Assembly: GCA_031281685.1 (NCBI GenBank)
Contig: JAITFA010000136.1
Span: 1-6,323 of the forward strand
Direction: 5' to 3'
DNA: 6,323 nt
Source: Treponema sp.
GTDB lineage: Bacteria; Spirochaetota; Spirochaetia; Treponematales; Breznakiellaceae
The first letter of the stretch is position 1. Every line of letters starts with the position of its first letter. This document shows positions 1-6,201 of this stretch, piece after piece. Both the position numbers and the translations under genes were made by a program. The notes below the pieces were generated by a model, which had not been told where the DNA came from, made no database searches, and worked only from the letters and a program-made list of their open reading frames with translations.

Positions 1-1424
1 CCCGTACCCATAAGGAACAGGTTCACCGAGCGGACGCCGGAGAGGAAAAACGCCTCGTGCAGGGCATTGAGTGCCTTTGCCTCGTCCTGCTGCGCGATAA
101 CGGCTGAGATGTTGAGTTCCGAGGAACCCTGGGCAATGGCGATCACGTTGATCCCGTTCCGGCCCAGCGCGTAGAACACTTTGCCGGCAATGCCGGAACT
201 ACTCTTCATGCACGAACCGACTACCGCGATGATGGCAAAGCCACGCTCACAGATGGGCGGGTCAATGAGTGAAATAGCGATTTCCCGTGAGAACTCTTCC
301 CGAAGCGCGGCATCCGCTGTGGAAAGGTCTTCCGGCAGTATGGCAAAGCAGATGGAGTATTCGCTGGAGCTTTGGGTGATGAGGATGACGTTTATGCCCT
401 TACGCGCCAGCGCCCCGAAAAGCCGCGACGAGAAGCCCGCAACACCCACCATGCCGGAACCCTGCACCCGTATCAGCGCGATGTTATTAATAGAAGTAAT
501 GCCGCGGATAAGGTAAGGGCCGGGTTCCGTGCTTTGGACAACGCAGGTTCCGGCGGCGGCTGGATTGAAGGTATTGCGTATCCAGATGGGAATACCCTTT
601 TCAAGGGCTGGTCTTATGGTTGGCGGAAACAGTACCTTTGCCCCGAAGTGGGACAGCTCCATTGCCTCCACATAAGACAGTGAATTGAGTGTGAACGCGC
701 CTTTCACGAGACGCGGGTCGGCGGTAAGGATGCCGTCAACATCGGTCCATATCTCAAGCGGATGTTCGGTTTTCAGGGCCACGGCGAAGATGGCGGCGCT
801 GAGGTCTGAGCCGCCCCGTCCCAGGGTGGTGGTAACGCCATCGAGGGTGGAACCGATGAAGCCGGTGGCCACTTTGAGGCGTTGCCCTGTTTCGGCAAAA
901 CAGGCGCGGATATTGGCGTAGGTCTCGGTTTCGAGAACGAGCGCCTTGCCATAGTCCGCGTCAGTTTTGACGAGGGAACGGGTGTCAAGATAATCAGCCG
1001 GAACGCCCGCCGTGCTGAGGATTCTGGCAAGGAGGGCGGCGGAAAGGCGCTCGCCGAAGCTCATCACCATGTCGAGGGTTCGCCTTGACAGTTCCCGCAG
1101 GATGGCAATGCTATCCAGGATATGGGTCAACTCGGCGAAGCTGTTTTCTATAAACAGCTTCGCGCTTTCGAGGCTTTCGCCGCTGAGGAAAAAGGCGGCT
1201 GTGTCGCAATGCTGTTGTTCCATAGCCCGCGTTTGATCCATATAGCCGACGTCTCCGGCTTGGGCTTTCCGGCTGACCTCAATCAAGCTGTCGGTCATGT
1301 TCGAAAAAGCCGACACCACCACCACCGCGATATCGTCAGTGGGCCCCCTTTTGATAATATTGATAACTCTGTTAATCGCGCCGGTTGAGCCAACCGAGGA
1401 TCCGCCAAACTTTAGAACACGCAT
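1..1424 (-). CDS. thrA: Bifunctional aspartokinase / homoserine dehydrogenase, N-terminal 474 codons (runs off the window)
   Basis: Phosphorylates L-aspartate with ATP and, through a C-terminal domain beyond the window, reduces aspartate semialdehyde to homoserine; cytoplasmic, committed step to threonine, methionine and isoleucine. I checked the frame codon by codon from ATG 1424 to base 3 and found no stop. The amino-acid kinase domain shows the start MRVLKFGGSSVG (residues 1-12), SFGE at 122-125, LGRGGSD for nucleotide/aspartate binding, WTDVDGI at 226-232 with DPR at 236-238, and FGAKVL at 260-265. Two ACT regulatory domains follow, marked by ITQSSSEYSI (about 349-358) and AIAQGSSELNIS (about 429-440). 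The last visible residues, VNLFLMGTG (from 467), start the Rossmann GxGxxG of homoserine dehydrogenase, which separates this from a stand-alone LysC. The family is about 800-830 residues, so roughly 350 are missing. The start has GGAG (plus-strand 1432-1435) seven bases upstream. The paired ACT domains imply feedback inhibition, probably by threonine. It is divergent from the tRNA gene. Confidence 0.95.
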   Translation of the reverse strand, partial: MRVLKFGGSSVGSTGAINRVINIIKRGPTDDIAVVVVSAFSNMTDSLIEVSRKAQAGDVGYMDQTRAMEQQHCDTAAFFLSGESLESAKLFIENSFAELTHILDSIAILRELSRRTLDMVMSFGERLSAALLARILSTAGVPADYLDTRSLVKTDADYGKALVLETETYANIRACFAETGQRLKVATGFIGSTLDGVTTTLGRGGSDLSAAIFAVALKTEHPLEIWTDVDGILTADPRLVKGAFTLNSLSYVEAMELSHFGAKVLFPPTIRPALEKGIPIWIRNTFNPAAAGTCVVQSTEPGPYLIRGITSINNIALIRVQGSGMVGVAGFSSRLFGALARKGINVILITQSSSEYSICFAILPEDLSTADAALREEFSREIAISLIDPPICERGFAIIAVVGSCMKSSSGIAGKVFYALGRNGINVIAIAQGSSELNISAVIAQQDEAKALNALHEAFFLSGVRSVNLFLMGT

Positions 1425-1435
1425 ACTTTATCTCC

Positions 1436-1455
1436 AAGCACAAAAAAATGTGCTT
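1436..1455. repeat. Perfect 7-bp inverted repeat between thrA and the tRNA gene
   Basis: AAGCACA (1436-1442) is followed by six A residues and then TGTGCTT (1449-1455), a perfect 7-bp dyad. It touches the -35 box of the tRNA promoter on one side and lies directly against the GGAG ribosome-binding site of the thrA-like gene on the other. It could be an operator. If the minus-strand transcript starts upstream of it, it could instead form a hairpin that hides the ribosome-binding site. Confidence 0.5.
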
Positions 1456-1482
1456 GACATATTACCGTGTATCTGATAAGTT
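1454..1482 (+). promoter_or_regulatory. Sigma70-type promoter of the tRNA-Met gene
   Basis: A perfect -35 box TTGACA lies at 1454-1459. The -10 box is less clear: GATAAG (1475-1480, 15-base spacing) and TAAGTT (1477-1482, 17-base spacing) are both possible. Either puts the start of transcription around 1487-1490, just before the tRNA at 1495. A run of A residues (1442-1448) upstream could act as an UP element. Confidence 0.6.
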
Positions 1483-1488
1483 AGGCAA
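1459..1488 (-). promoter_or_regulatory. Candidate promoter of the thrA-like gene, overlapping the tRNA promoter
   Basis: Reading the minus strand, TTGCCT (1488-1483) and TAATAT (1464-1459) are separated by 18 bases. That predicts a start near 1452 and a leader of about 28 bases before ATG 1424. The match is moderate. It shares the same DNA with the forward tRNA promoter, so the two polymerase sites would exclude each other. Confidence 0.4.
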
Positions 1489-1494
1489 TGTAAT

Positions 1495-1567
1495 GGCGGC
1501 ATAGCTCAGTTGGCAGAGCAAACGGCTCATAACCGTTGTGTCACAGGTTCAATCCCCGTTGCCGCTA
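1495..1567 (+). tRNA. tRNA-Met (CAT), elongator type
   Basis: A full cloverleaf can be folded by eye. The acceptor stem is GGCGGCA (1495-1501) with TGCCGCT (1560-1566), including one G-U at the end, and discriminator A is at 1567. The D stem is GCTC/GAGC (1504-1507/1516-1519). The anticodon stem AACGG/CCGTT encloses loop CTCATAA (1526-1532), giving anticodon CAT at 1528-1530. The T arm has loop TTCAATC (1548-1554) and one A-C mismatch in its stem. The anticodon stem lacks the three consecutive G-C pairs of initiator tRNA, so this is elongator Met, or less likely the Ile tRNA whose CAT is modified to lysidine. CCA is not encoded (TCG follows) and must be added enzymatically. Confidence 0.95.
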
Positions 1568-1619
1568 TCGACGGGTTCCTGCTCGTCGTGTTTCTGTTGC
1601 CCTGTTGGGCATACCTCCT

Positions 1620-1650
1620 GCGGCGGGTCGTTCCCACCCGCCGCTTTTTT
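1620..1650 (+). terminator. Strong intrinsic terminator downstream of the tRNA gene
   Basis: A perfect 9-bp stem, GCGGCGGGT (1620-1628) with ACCCGCCGC (1636-1644), encloses a 7-base loop and is followed by six T residues (1645-1650). It ends the tRNA transcript about 50 bases after the mature 3' end. Two smaller hairpins lie in the trailer: CGACG/CGTCG (1569-1573/1584-1588) and GCCC/GGGC (1599-1602/1607-1610). Confidence 0.93.
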
Positions 1651-1740
1651 ATACGAGCGCGTGGAGCGAACCAAACTGTAACTATAGCTTGTCTCTCTGG
1701 TTTACTTAACAAAGAATTCCTGCCATCAAGGGATGGGGTA

Positions 1741-1769
1741 TTGCAGATTTTTCCTTTAAATCATATTAT
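1741..1769 (+). promoter_or_regulatory. Possible promoter of the kinase-TPR-NHL operon
   Basis: TTGCAG (1741-1746) and TATTAT (1764-1769) are spaced by 17 bases in an A/T-rich stretch. The -10 box matches consensus at five of six positions and the -35 box at only three. Transcription would start near 1776, leaving a leader of about 228 bases before the kinase start. It is the best candidate I can find but weak on its own. Confidence 0.35.
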
Positions 1770-1895
1770 ATGTAGGGAAACAAATTCCCCGTACCCCCAG
1801 TTTACCTCGTCAATGGGTGGAGTAACCCCACTGTGAAGGCGCTGGGGCGTGTTTCATGTGAGGCGTGGATTAGAGTTGTTATCTTAGATTTAGAG

Positions 1896-1924
1896 GGGAA
1901 ATCGGGCTTTAGACCGGCTTTCCC
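1896..1924. repeat. Imperfect hairpin in the operon leader
   Basis: GGGAAA (1896-1901) pairs with TTTCCC (1919-1924), and inside it CGG (1903-1905) pairs with CCG (1914-1916) across a small asymmetric internal loop. No T run follows, so it is not an ordinary terminator. It lies about 80 bases before the kinase start codon and could be a leader RNA structure or a binding site. Confidence 0.4.
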
Positions 1925-2003
1925 AAAGTCAGTTCCAAAACTAACCGAGCTTTAGAACTGGTTCATGTACTTAAGTCTGTGAAAATTGTGAGGGTTTGCA
2001 GGA

Positions 2004-3176
2004 ATGCTCGATATCGGTCACATCCATCGTACGGAATACGAGTTAGACGCCGACCGATCCGAATCTTTGGGAAAAGTTGTCATTGCCGAGGCGCCAGGCA
2101 GAGTTCATTACCTGGGTGAGCATGGTGAGCCAAAGGCCGGATTATTTCTCTCATCAGCGATAGACCGATACATTCGAGTCGCGGTGAGTCTCCGTAAAGA
2201 CAATTCGCTCCGGTTCTTTGCCGCCAATCTGGGAGAGCGTAAGCGCACGACGCTGATCAATCTCAAATATAAACGCGAAGATCGCTGGGCTAACTATCTT
2301 AAGGTTGCTGTTCACATCTTCGCGGGTCTAGGCTTTCCGGTTAAGGGGTTAAACTTCACTATTGCCGGCGATGTTCCCCAGCAGATCGGGCTGGCATCCT
2401 CCTCCGCCATTGAAGTGGCGGCTGCGGTCGCGCTCCGGGGCTTCTTTAACGTGAAACTCAGCGACGAAGACCTGTTGGGCAAACTCATCACTGCCCATAA
2501 AGCCTTCTTTGGCAAGAAGGATACTGCCGTTGACTACGCCATTGCCCTGTTCGCGGAAGAAAACAGCTTCCTCGTCGTAGACGAACTCAATCTGGAAGTA
2601 ACGCCAATCAGGTCAAGTCTTGATAACTATAAGATACTCATCATGGATTCGCGAGTGCCGCGTATGGGGATCGAGGAAGAACTTAAGGAACGGCGTCAGG
2701 ACCTCAAACATGGGCTGGATTTACTGGCCCGCAAGCACCCCGGAACCAGTTTCAGGAACTTTGTTACCGCCGACCTGGTCGAGTCAATGGGCGACCTGCC
2801 GGAGGAGATTCGGCGGCGCTGTATGCACATTGTGCAGGAACTACGGCGTATAGACGAGGCTGGGGAAGCTCTACTCAAGGCAGACCAGCCTGCCCTCTCC
2901 AAGATTATCCTCCACTCCCACGAGAGCCTGCGGGACCTCTACGAGGTATCCTGCCCGGAGATTGACTGGCTGGTGAAACGGGCGCAGGAACTGGATGGCG
3001 TACTCGGCTCGCGTATGACTGGTCTGGGCTTTGGCGGCTGTACCTACACGATCATCGGGGAGCAGGTTATTGAGGAATATAAGCGCCGGCTTGAAGATTA
3101 TGAGAGGATTTTTGGTTTTCATCCGATAATATATGAAATCAAACCCGCCGCTCGGGCGCATTTGGAGACTGTTTAG
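2004..3176 (+). CDS. Divergent galactokinase-family GHMP sugar kinase (galK-like)
   Basis: A 390-residue cytoplasmic small-molecule kinase, normal length for galactokinase, which phosphorylates galactose at C1 with ATP. The three GHMP motifs are present: APGRVHYLGEH (residues 30-40), the ATP-loop GLASSSAIEVA (129-139), and GSRMTGLGFGGC (335-346), the last being very galactokinase-like. Asp177 in AVDYA aligns with the catalytic aspartate of the GIMDQ motif, and ERR (229-231) matches the conserved substrate-lid region. The galactokinase signature GEHTDY reads GEHGEP here (38-43), so the aspartate that normally contacts the sugar is a glutamate and the following tyrosine is a proline. Substrate is therefore uncertain; galactose or a related sugar is the default. 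The ATG at 2004 has GAGGG nine bases upstream (1990-1994) and an in-frame TGA at 1989, which fixes the start. It is first in an operon; the next gene starts 19 bases after its stop. Confidence 0.88.
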   Translation: MLDIGHIHRTEYELDADRSESLGKVVIAEAPGRVHYLGEHGEPKAGLFLSSAIDRYIRVAVSLRKDNSLRFFAANLGERKRTTLINLKYKREDRWANYLKVAVHIFAGLGFPVKGLNFTIAGDVPQQIGLASSSAIEVAAAVALRGFFNVKLSDEDLLGKLITAHKAFFGKKDTAVDYAIALFAEENSFLVVDELNLEVTPIRSSLDNYKILIMDSRVPRMGIEEELKERRQDLKHGLDLLARKHPGTSFRNFVTADLVESMGDLPEEIRRRCMHIVQELRRIDEAGEALLKADQPALSKIILHSHESLRDLYEVSCPEIDWLVKRAQELDGVLGSRMTGLGFGGCTYTIIGEQVIEEYKRRLEDYERIFGFHPIIYEIKPAARAHLETV

Positions 3177-3182
3177 CGGCAT

Positions 3183-3189
3183 GGAGGGG
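3183..3189 (+). promoter_or_regulatory. Strong Shine-Dalgarno site that sets the TPR gene start
   Basis: GGAGGGG at 3183-3189 lies six bases before ATG 3196. Two earlier in-frame ATGs (3133, inside the kinase gene, and 3181, overlapping this site) have no comparable ribosome-binding sequence, so 3196 is the likely start. Confidence 0.8.
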
Positions 3190-3195
3190 AAAGTA

Positions 3196-3864
3196 ATGTT
3201 GCAGGAAGGTATACGGCTTTTTAACATAAAGCGATGGGAAAAAGCGCTTGAGGCGTTTTTGCAAGTAGAGGTAGACGAGAAAAGCAATGAGGCGGTAGAA
3301 CTGGCCTATTATCTGGGACTGTGTTATACCAAGCTTGAACGCTACGACGAGGCTCTGCTCTATCTGGAACGGGTGATAACGGCGAACAAGTATCCGTCGA
3401 GGGTATACCAGTGCCGTCTCGCATTGGCGTATGTTTATACAATCACCAATCGTGCGAAACTGGCGCAGTTCGAGCTTGAGCATGTGGTAAACACTGGTTC
3501 TGAGACTCCACAACTCTACCTGATCATGGGTTTTGCCGCGTGGCAAGAGAAACAGTACAACAAGGCGATTGAGTGTTATGGCAAGGCGCTCAAGATGGAT
3601 GAGCGCAACGCCACCGCGCTCAATGGACTGGGGTATATTCTTGTGGATACCGACATGAACATAGCGCAGGGCATATCCTTCTGCAAGAAAGCCGTGAAAA
3701 CTAACCCGAAAAACGCGGCCTATCTTGATTCATTGGGTTGGGCATACTTCAAGAATGGCAATTTCAGCGAAGCCACAAACTGGTTACGCAAGGCGCTGGA
3801 GGCCGCGCCCCAGCCCCAACAGAAAGAGATACGCAACCATATCAAGATAGTCGCGGGAGTGTAA
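3196..3864 (+). CDS. Tetratricopeptide (TPR) repeat protein
   Basis: A 222-residue protein made almost entirely of about six TPR units, at roughly residues 2-28, 35-65, 71-101, 105-137, 139-172 and 174-206. Typical helix-pair signatures are visible: LGLCYTKLERYDEALLYLER, GFAAWQEKQYNKAIECYGKA and LGWAYFKNGNFSEATNWLRK, each with the small-residue and aromatic pattern of TPRs. There is no signal peptide or membrane segment, so it should be cytoplasmic. TPR arrays are protein-binding scaffolds; no catalytic motif is seen and the partner is unknown. The gene begins 19 bases after the kinase stop and ends one base before the next start, so the three are almost certainly co-transcribed. A longer version from ATG 3133 would overlap the kinase by 44 bases and adds an unconvincing Trp/Pro/Arg-rich tail. 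Confidence 0.9.
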   Translation: MLQEGIRLFNIKRWEKALEAFLQVEVDEKSNEAVELAYYLGLCYTKLERYDEALLYLERVITANKYPSRVYQCRLALAYVYTITNRAKLAQFELEHVVNTGSETPQLYLIMGFAAWQEKQYNKAIECYGKALKMDERNATALNGLGYILVDTDMNIAQGISFCKKAVKTNPKNAAYLDSLGWAYFKNGNFSEATNWLRKALEAAPQPQQKEIRNHIKIVAGV

Positions 3865-3865
3865 T

Positions 3866-5935
3866 GTGAAACGCCTGGGTCTTGTCCTCTTGCTTTTCCC
3901 ACTATTATTGGAAGCGCCGCTTGAGGCGCAGTCCACAGGCGTAAATTCACTTTCTCCCACAGATACGAATACCCTCTATGCGCGTGAAGAATTTCGGATA
4001 GGGGTGCAGGCGTATAACCGTTTCGCTTTTAACGAAGCGATTCTTTCCTTTGAAAAGGCCCTTTCGTACCTGCCCGGTGAACCACTCCTCATGGACTGGC
4101 TGGGACGCGCCTACTACCGTTCCGGCCTTGAGGCAACCGCACTGAGTGTCTGGACTAACTCAGCCCAAGCCTACGGGATTTCTTCGCCAGAGGCCATACT
4201 ACTGGGGAGCCGTATTGAGACTGTGCGTAACCGGCGCAGCCTTCTGCCCCTTGTGGAAGATAACGTGCGCTATGTCGCCTCTGGTCGATACCCGGGTCGC
4301 TCAGGCAATATGGTCTACTTTAAGCAACCAACTTCAATACTGCCGCTTGATGACGGTTCAGTTTGGGTTGTGGCTTATGGAAGCAATGAATTGGTTCGTA
4401 TTGACATAAACGGCGTCATCAGACAGCGTGCGCGTGGACCGAGCGGGCCGCTCAATGGTTTCAACCGGCCATACGACATTGTTCGCGGTCTTGATGGCCG
4501 GATGTACGTCTCCGAGTACCAGGGCGGGCGGGTGAGTATACTCAGCTCGAATGGGGATTGGCTCTCGTACATTGGCGAAAAAGGCCGGGATAACGGTATG
4601 TTTGTGGGCCCGCAGAACCTCGCTATAGACGAAGAGGGTTACCTCTATGTGGTTGATTATGGTAATCGCCGTATATCCAAGTTTGATCCGGATGGCGGGT
4701 TTATTCTATCGTTTGGAAACAGAACCGCGTTTTTTCCCGGGTTCCTTTCCCCAACCGGTATTGCGGCCAAAGACGGTATGGTCTATGTCGCCGATAACGC
4801 GACAAAGCAAATTTACCGGTTTGACCGAAACGGCATCTACCAAGATGTTTTTGTCAAAGAAGGACTTTCCGGCCCAGAGAGCCTCCGTTTTCTGCCTGAC
4901 GGCGCTCTGCTTGTGGCTGACACTAACCGGATTCTCGTCATTGAGCTTGATTCAGCGCTTGTTCGAGAGCTGGGTATGGCGGGCAATAGTTCCGTGCGGA
5001 TTGTTGGCGCAGAGATGGACAAGAACGGCAATGTGCTTGCCGCAAACTTTCAGGGGGACGAAGTTTCGGTGATGACCCGCTTGAACGATATGGCCGCCGG
5101 TCTGTTTGTGCAGATAGATCGCGTGGTCGCCACTTCATTCCCCATTGTTACGCTTGAGGTAACGGTGCAGGACCGTCTGCGCCGTCCAATTATTGGCCTT
5201 GACGCACGGAACTTTCTCCTCAGTGAGGAAGGCCGCACTGTTATTGAGCAGAGCTTTATCGGCGCAGGCTATCGCGCCAATACCGCCGACATAAGCGTAC
5301 TCATAGAGCGCTCGAACCTGACCCTTGACGCGCAGCTTGATATGGAAGTGGCGCTCAGGGATATACGCGCCAACTTGTCGGGTAAACTTGTATCGCTGGT
5401 TTCAGCCAGCGAACAGCCGCTTAAGGAGCAAGTCAGCGAGCTTGCCGCCGAGGTAGCGCGTGCGGCGCGGGGCAATCCAGCTTCGTATAGCCAGAACTGG
5501 CGCTTTGACCTCGGCTTGCGCCTTGCCGCAAGCGACCTGCTCCCGATGGAAAAGAAACGAGCCGTGGTGTTTGTCGGTTCAGGTAACCTTGGTGAACTGG
5601 CTTTTGAGCAGTACAGCCTTTCCGAATTGGCCTCCTATCTTGCCAACAATGGTATTATCTTTTACGCAATCATGGTTGGCGGCAATCAGGCTGGTGAAGA
5701 ACTCCGCTATCTCTGCAATCAAACTGGCGGTGAAGTGCTTTCCCTCTACCAACCCCAAGGCATAGGCCCAGCTATACGCGACATAGCCGCCACTCCCAGC
5801 GGAACCTACATCCTGAGCTACCGTTCCCAGCTATCCACCGACTTTGGCCTCGCTTACCTGCCAGTGGAAGCCGAAGTCTACCTCATGGAACGCTCAGGCC
5901 GCGACAGCATCGGCTACTTCTCGTCGCTGGAGTAG
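3866..5935 (+). CDS. Exported TPR / NHL-propeller / von Willebrand A-like protein
   Basis: A 689-residue protein starting with GTG; GGGAG at 3855-3859 lies six bases upstream. Residues 1-21 form a signal peptide (KR, a Leu-rich core, cleavage probably after LEA at 21) with no lipobox cysteine, so it is periplasmic or secreted. Residues about 40-105 hold two TPR-like units (YNRFAFNEAILSFEKAL is clear). Residues about 154-405 hold six NHL-type blades, at roughly 154-188, 200-236, 247-284, 294-329, 335-368 and 376-405; the third (AIDEEGYLYVVDYGNRRISK) is the most typical. Residues about 425-689 resemble the VWFA-related family: a beta segment VTLEVTVQDRLRRPIIGLDA, a strand ISVLIERSNL, strand AVVFVGSG (567-573) and a C-terminal GTYILSYRSQ. 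The metal-site motif DxSxS is degenerate: ERSNL at 481-485. NHL and VWA domains usually bind proteins or other ligands. The function is unknown; a surface or periplasmic scaffold is plausible. Confidence 0.88.
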   Translation: MKRLGLVLLLFPLLLEAPLEAQSTGVNSLSPTDTNTLYAREEFRIGVQAYNRFAFNEAILSFEKALSYLPGEPLLMDWLGRAYYRSGLEATALSVWTNSAQAYGISSPEAILLGSRIETVRNRRSLLPLVEDNVRYVASGRYPGRSGNMVYFKQPTSILPLDDGSVWVVAYGSNELVRIDINGVIRQRARGPSGPLNGFNRPYDIVRGLDGRMYVSEYQGGRVSILSSNGDWLSYIGEKGRDNGMFVGPQNLAIDEEGYLYVVDYGNRRISKFDPDGGFILSFGNRTAFFPGFLSPTGIAAKDGMVYVADNATKQIYRFDRNGIYQDVFVKEGLSGPESLRFLPDGALLVADTNRILVIELDSALVRELGMAGNSSVRIVGAEMDKNGNVLAANFQGDEVSVMTRLNDMAAGLFVQIDRVVATSFPIVTLEVTVQDRLRRPIIGLDARNFLLSEEGRTVIEQSFIGAGYRANTADISVLIERSNLTLDAQLDMEVALRDIRANLSGKLVSLVSASEQPLKEQVSELAAEVARAARGNPASYSQNWRFDLGLRLAASDLLPMEKKRAVVFVGSGNLGELAFEQYSLSELASYLANNGIIFYAIMVGGNQAGEELRYLCNQTGGEVLSLYQPQGIGPAIRDIAATPSGTYILSYRSQLSTDFGLAYLPVEAEVYLMERSGRDSIGYFSSLE

Positions 5936-5940
5936 TGGGA

Positions 5941-6021
5941 ATGGCGAACTTCTGGAGAATCGACTTCAAGGGAAGACGCTATTCGTTCCAGCATTGGCGC
6001 GGAGTGGAGCAGGGTGAGTAG
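5941..6021 (+). CDS. Possible small protein of 26 residues, with an open frame continuing past its amber stop
   Basis: ATG 5941 lies five bases after the preceding stop and has GGAG (5929-5932) eight bases upstream, a good translation signal, so it could be the last gene of the operon. The peptide (start MANFWRIDFKGRRYSF) is basic and aromatic, with no signal or membrane segment. It ends at TAG 6019-6021, but the same frame continues for 18 sense codons (RLYDERFRLMNKYP and on) to a second TAG at 6076-6078. The continuation also looks protein-like, so this may be a 45-residue protein broken by a point change (CAG or GAG to TAG), a remnant of a larger gene, or a read-through product. I do not recognise the family. 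Confidence 0.4.
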   Translation: MANFWRIDFKGRRYSFQHWRGVEQGE

Positions 6022-6065
6022 CGGCTGTATGACGAGCGCTTCCGCCTGATGAACAAGTACCCCTT

Positions 6066-6086
6066 AGCCCGCCGTTAGGCGGGTTT
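6066..6086 (+). terminator. Weak intrinsic terminator at the end of the operon
   Basis: AGCCCGCC (6066-6073) pairs with GGCGGGTT (6078-6085) around a four-base loop GTTA, eight pairs including one G-U. Only TTT follows before GG, so termination may be partial. It overlaps the second stop codon of the small ORF and is placed where the operon should end. Confidence 0.6.
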
Positions 6087-6137
6087 GGCGCTTGTGTTTC
6101 ATAGACTGAAAAAGCAGCGGCCATGTTTAAACCGGCA

Positions 6138-6156
6138 AAAAATTTTAAGAATTTTT
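6138..6156. promoter_or_regulatory. A/T-rich palindrome upstream of the terminal promoter
   Basis: AAAAATT (6138-6144) and AATTTTT (6150-6156) form a 7-bp dyad around TTAAG, ending 10 bases before the -35 box. The position and the A and T tracts fit an UP element that contacts the RNA polymerase alpha subunit, or bent DNA or an operator. Confidence 0.45.
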
Positions 6157-6166
6157 GGCAAACTGC

Positions 6167-6195
6167 TTGACAAGTGTTACGCTGTGGTATATACT
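6167..6195 (+). promoter_or_regulatory. Near-consensus sigma70 promoter
   Basis: TTGACA (6167-6172), a 17-base spacer and TATACT (6190-6195) match consensus at eleven of twelve positions. Transcription should start at about 6202, facing the window end. This is the strongest promoter in the window and is separated from the upstream operon by the terminator at 6066-6086. Confidence 0.85.
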
Positions 6196-6201
6196 AATTA
6201 T

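Larger units (their letters stand above)
1651..2003. other. Non-coding region between the tRNA terminator and the kinase operon
   Basis: No credible gene is visible on either strand. Forward ATGs open only very short frames (for example five codons from 1965) without ribosome-binding sites, and reverse frames close quickly. The region is more A/T-rich than the genes. It holds a possible promoter (1741-1769), an imperfect hairpin (1896-1924) and a near-repeat of GCTTTAGA. It probably contains the operon's promoter and a leader of up to about 230 bases. I do not recognise a riboswitch class in it. Confidence 0.7.

Noticed and set aside
181..1388. Several open frames of 60-110 codons on the plus strand, and one minus-strand frame at 773-1030
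   Set aside because: They lie across the minus-strand aspartokinase coding region in other frames, have no recognisable domains, and the aspartokinase match is unambiguous.
1527..1712. Minus-strand frame of 61 codons across the tRNA and terminator
   Set aside because: It is antisense to structured RNA; its Arg-rich content comes from the GC-rich terminator stem.
1510..1836. Plus-strand frame of 108 codons
   Set aside because: It starts inside the tRNA, runs through the intrinsic terminator, and its protein has no familiar pattern.
1896..1924. Leader hairpin as a terminator or known riboswitch
   Set aside because: No T run follows the stem, and I could not match the surrounding sequence to a riboswitch consensus.
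1965..1982. Five-codon leader peptide before the kinase
   Set aside because: No ribosome-binding site, no run of regulatory codons and no attenuator terminator between it and the kinase.
3133..3195. Extended N-terminus of the TPR protein from ATG 3133
   Set aside because: It overlaps the kinase gene, lacks a ribosome-binding site and adds non-TPR sequence; GGAGGGG clearly places the start at 3196.
2871..3546. Two long minus-strand frames (138 and 135 codons)
   Set aside because: They are antisense shadows of the kinase and TPR genes, both of which show clear family motifs on the plus strand.
3864..3866. ATG overlapping the stop of the TPR gene
   Set aside because: It is followed at once by TGA in its frame; the true start is the GTG at 3866.
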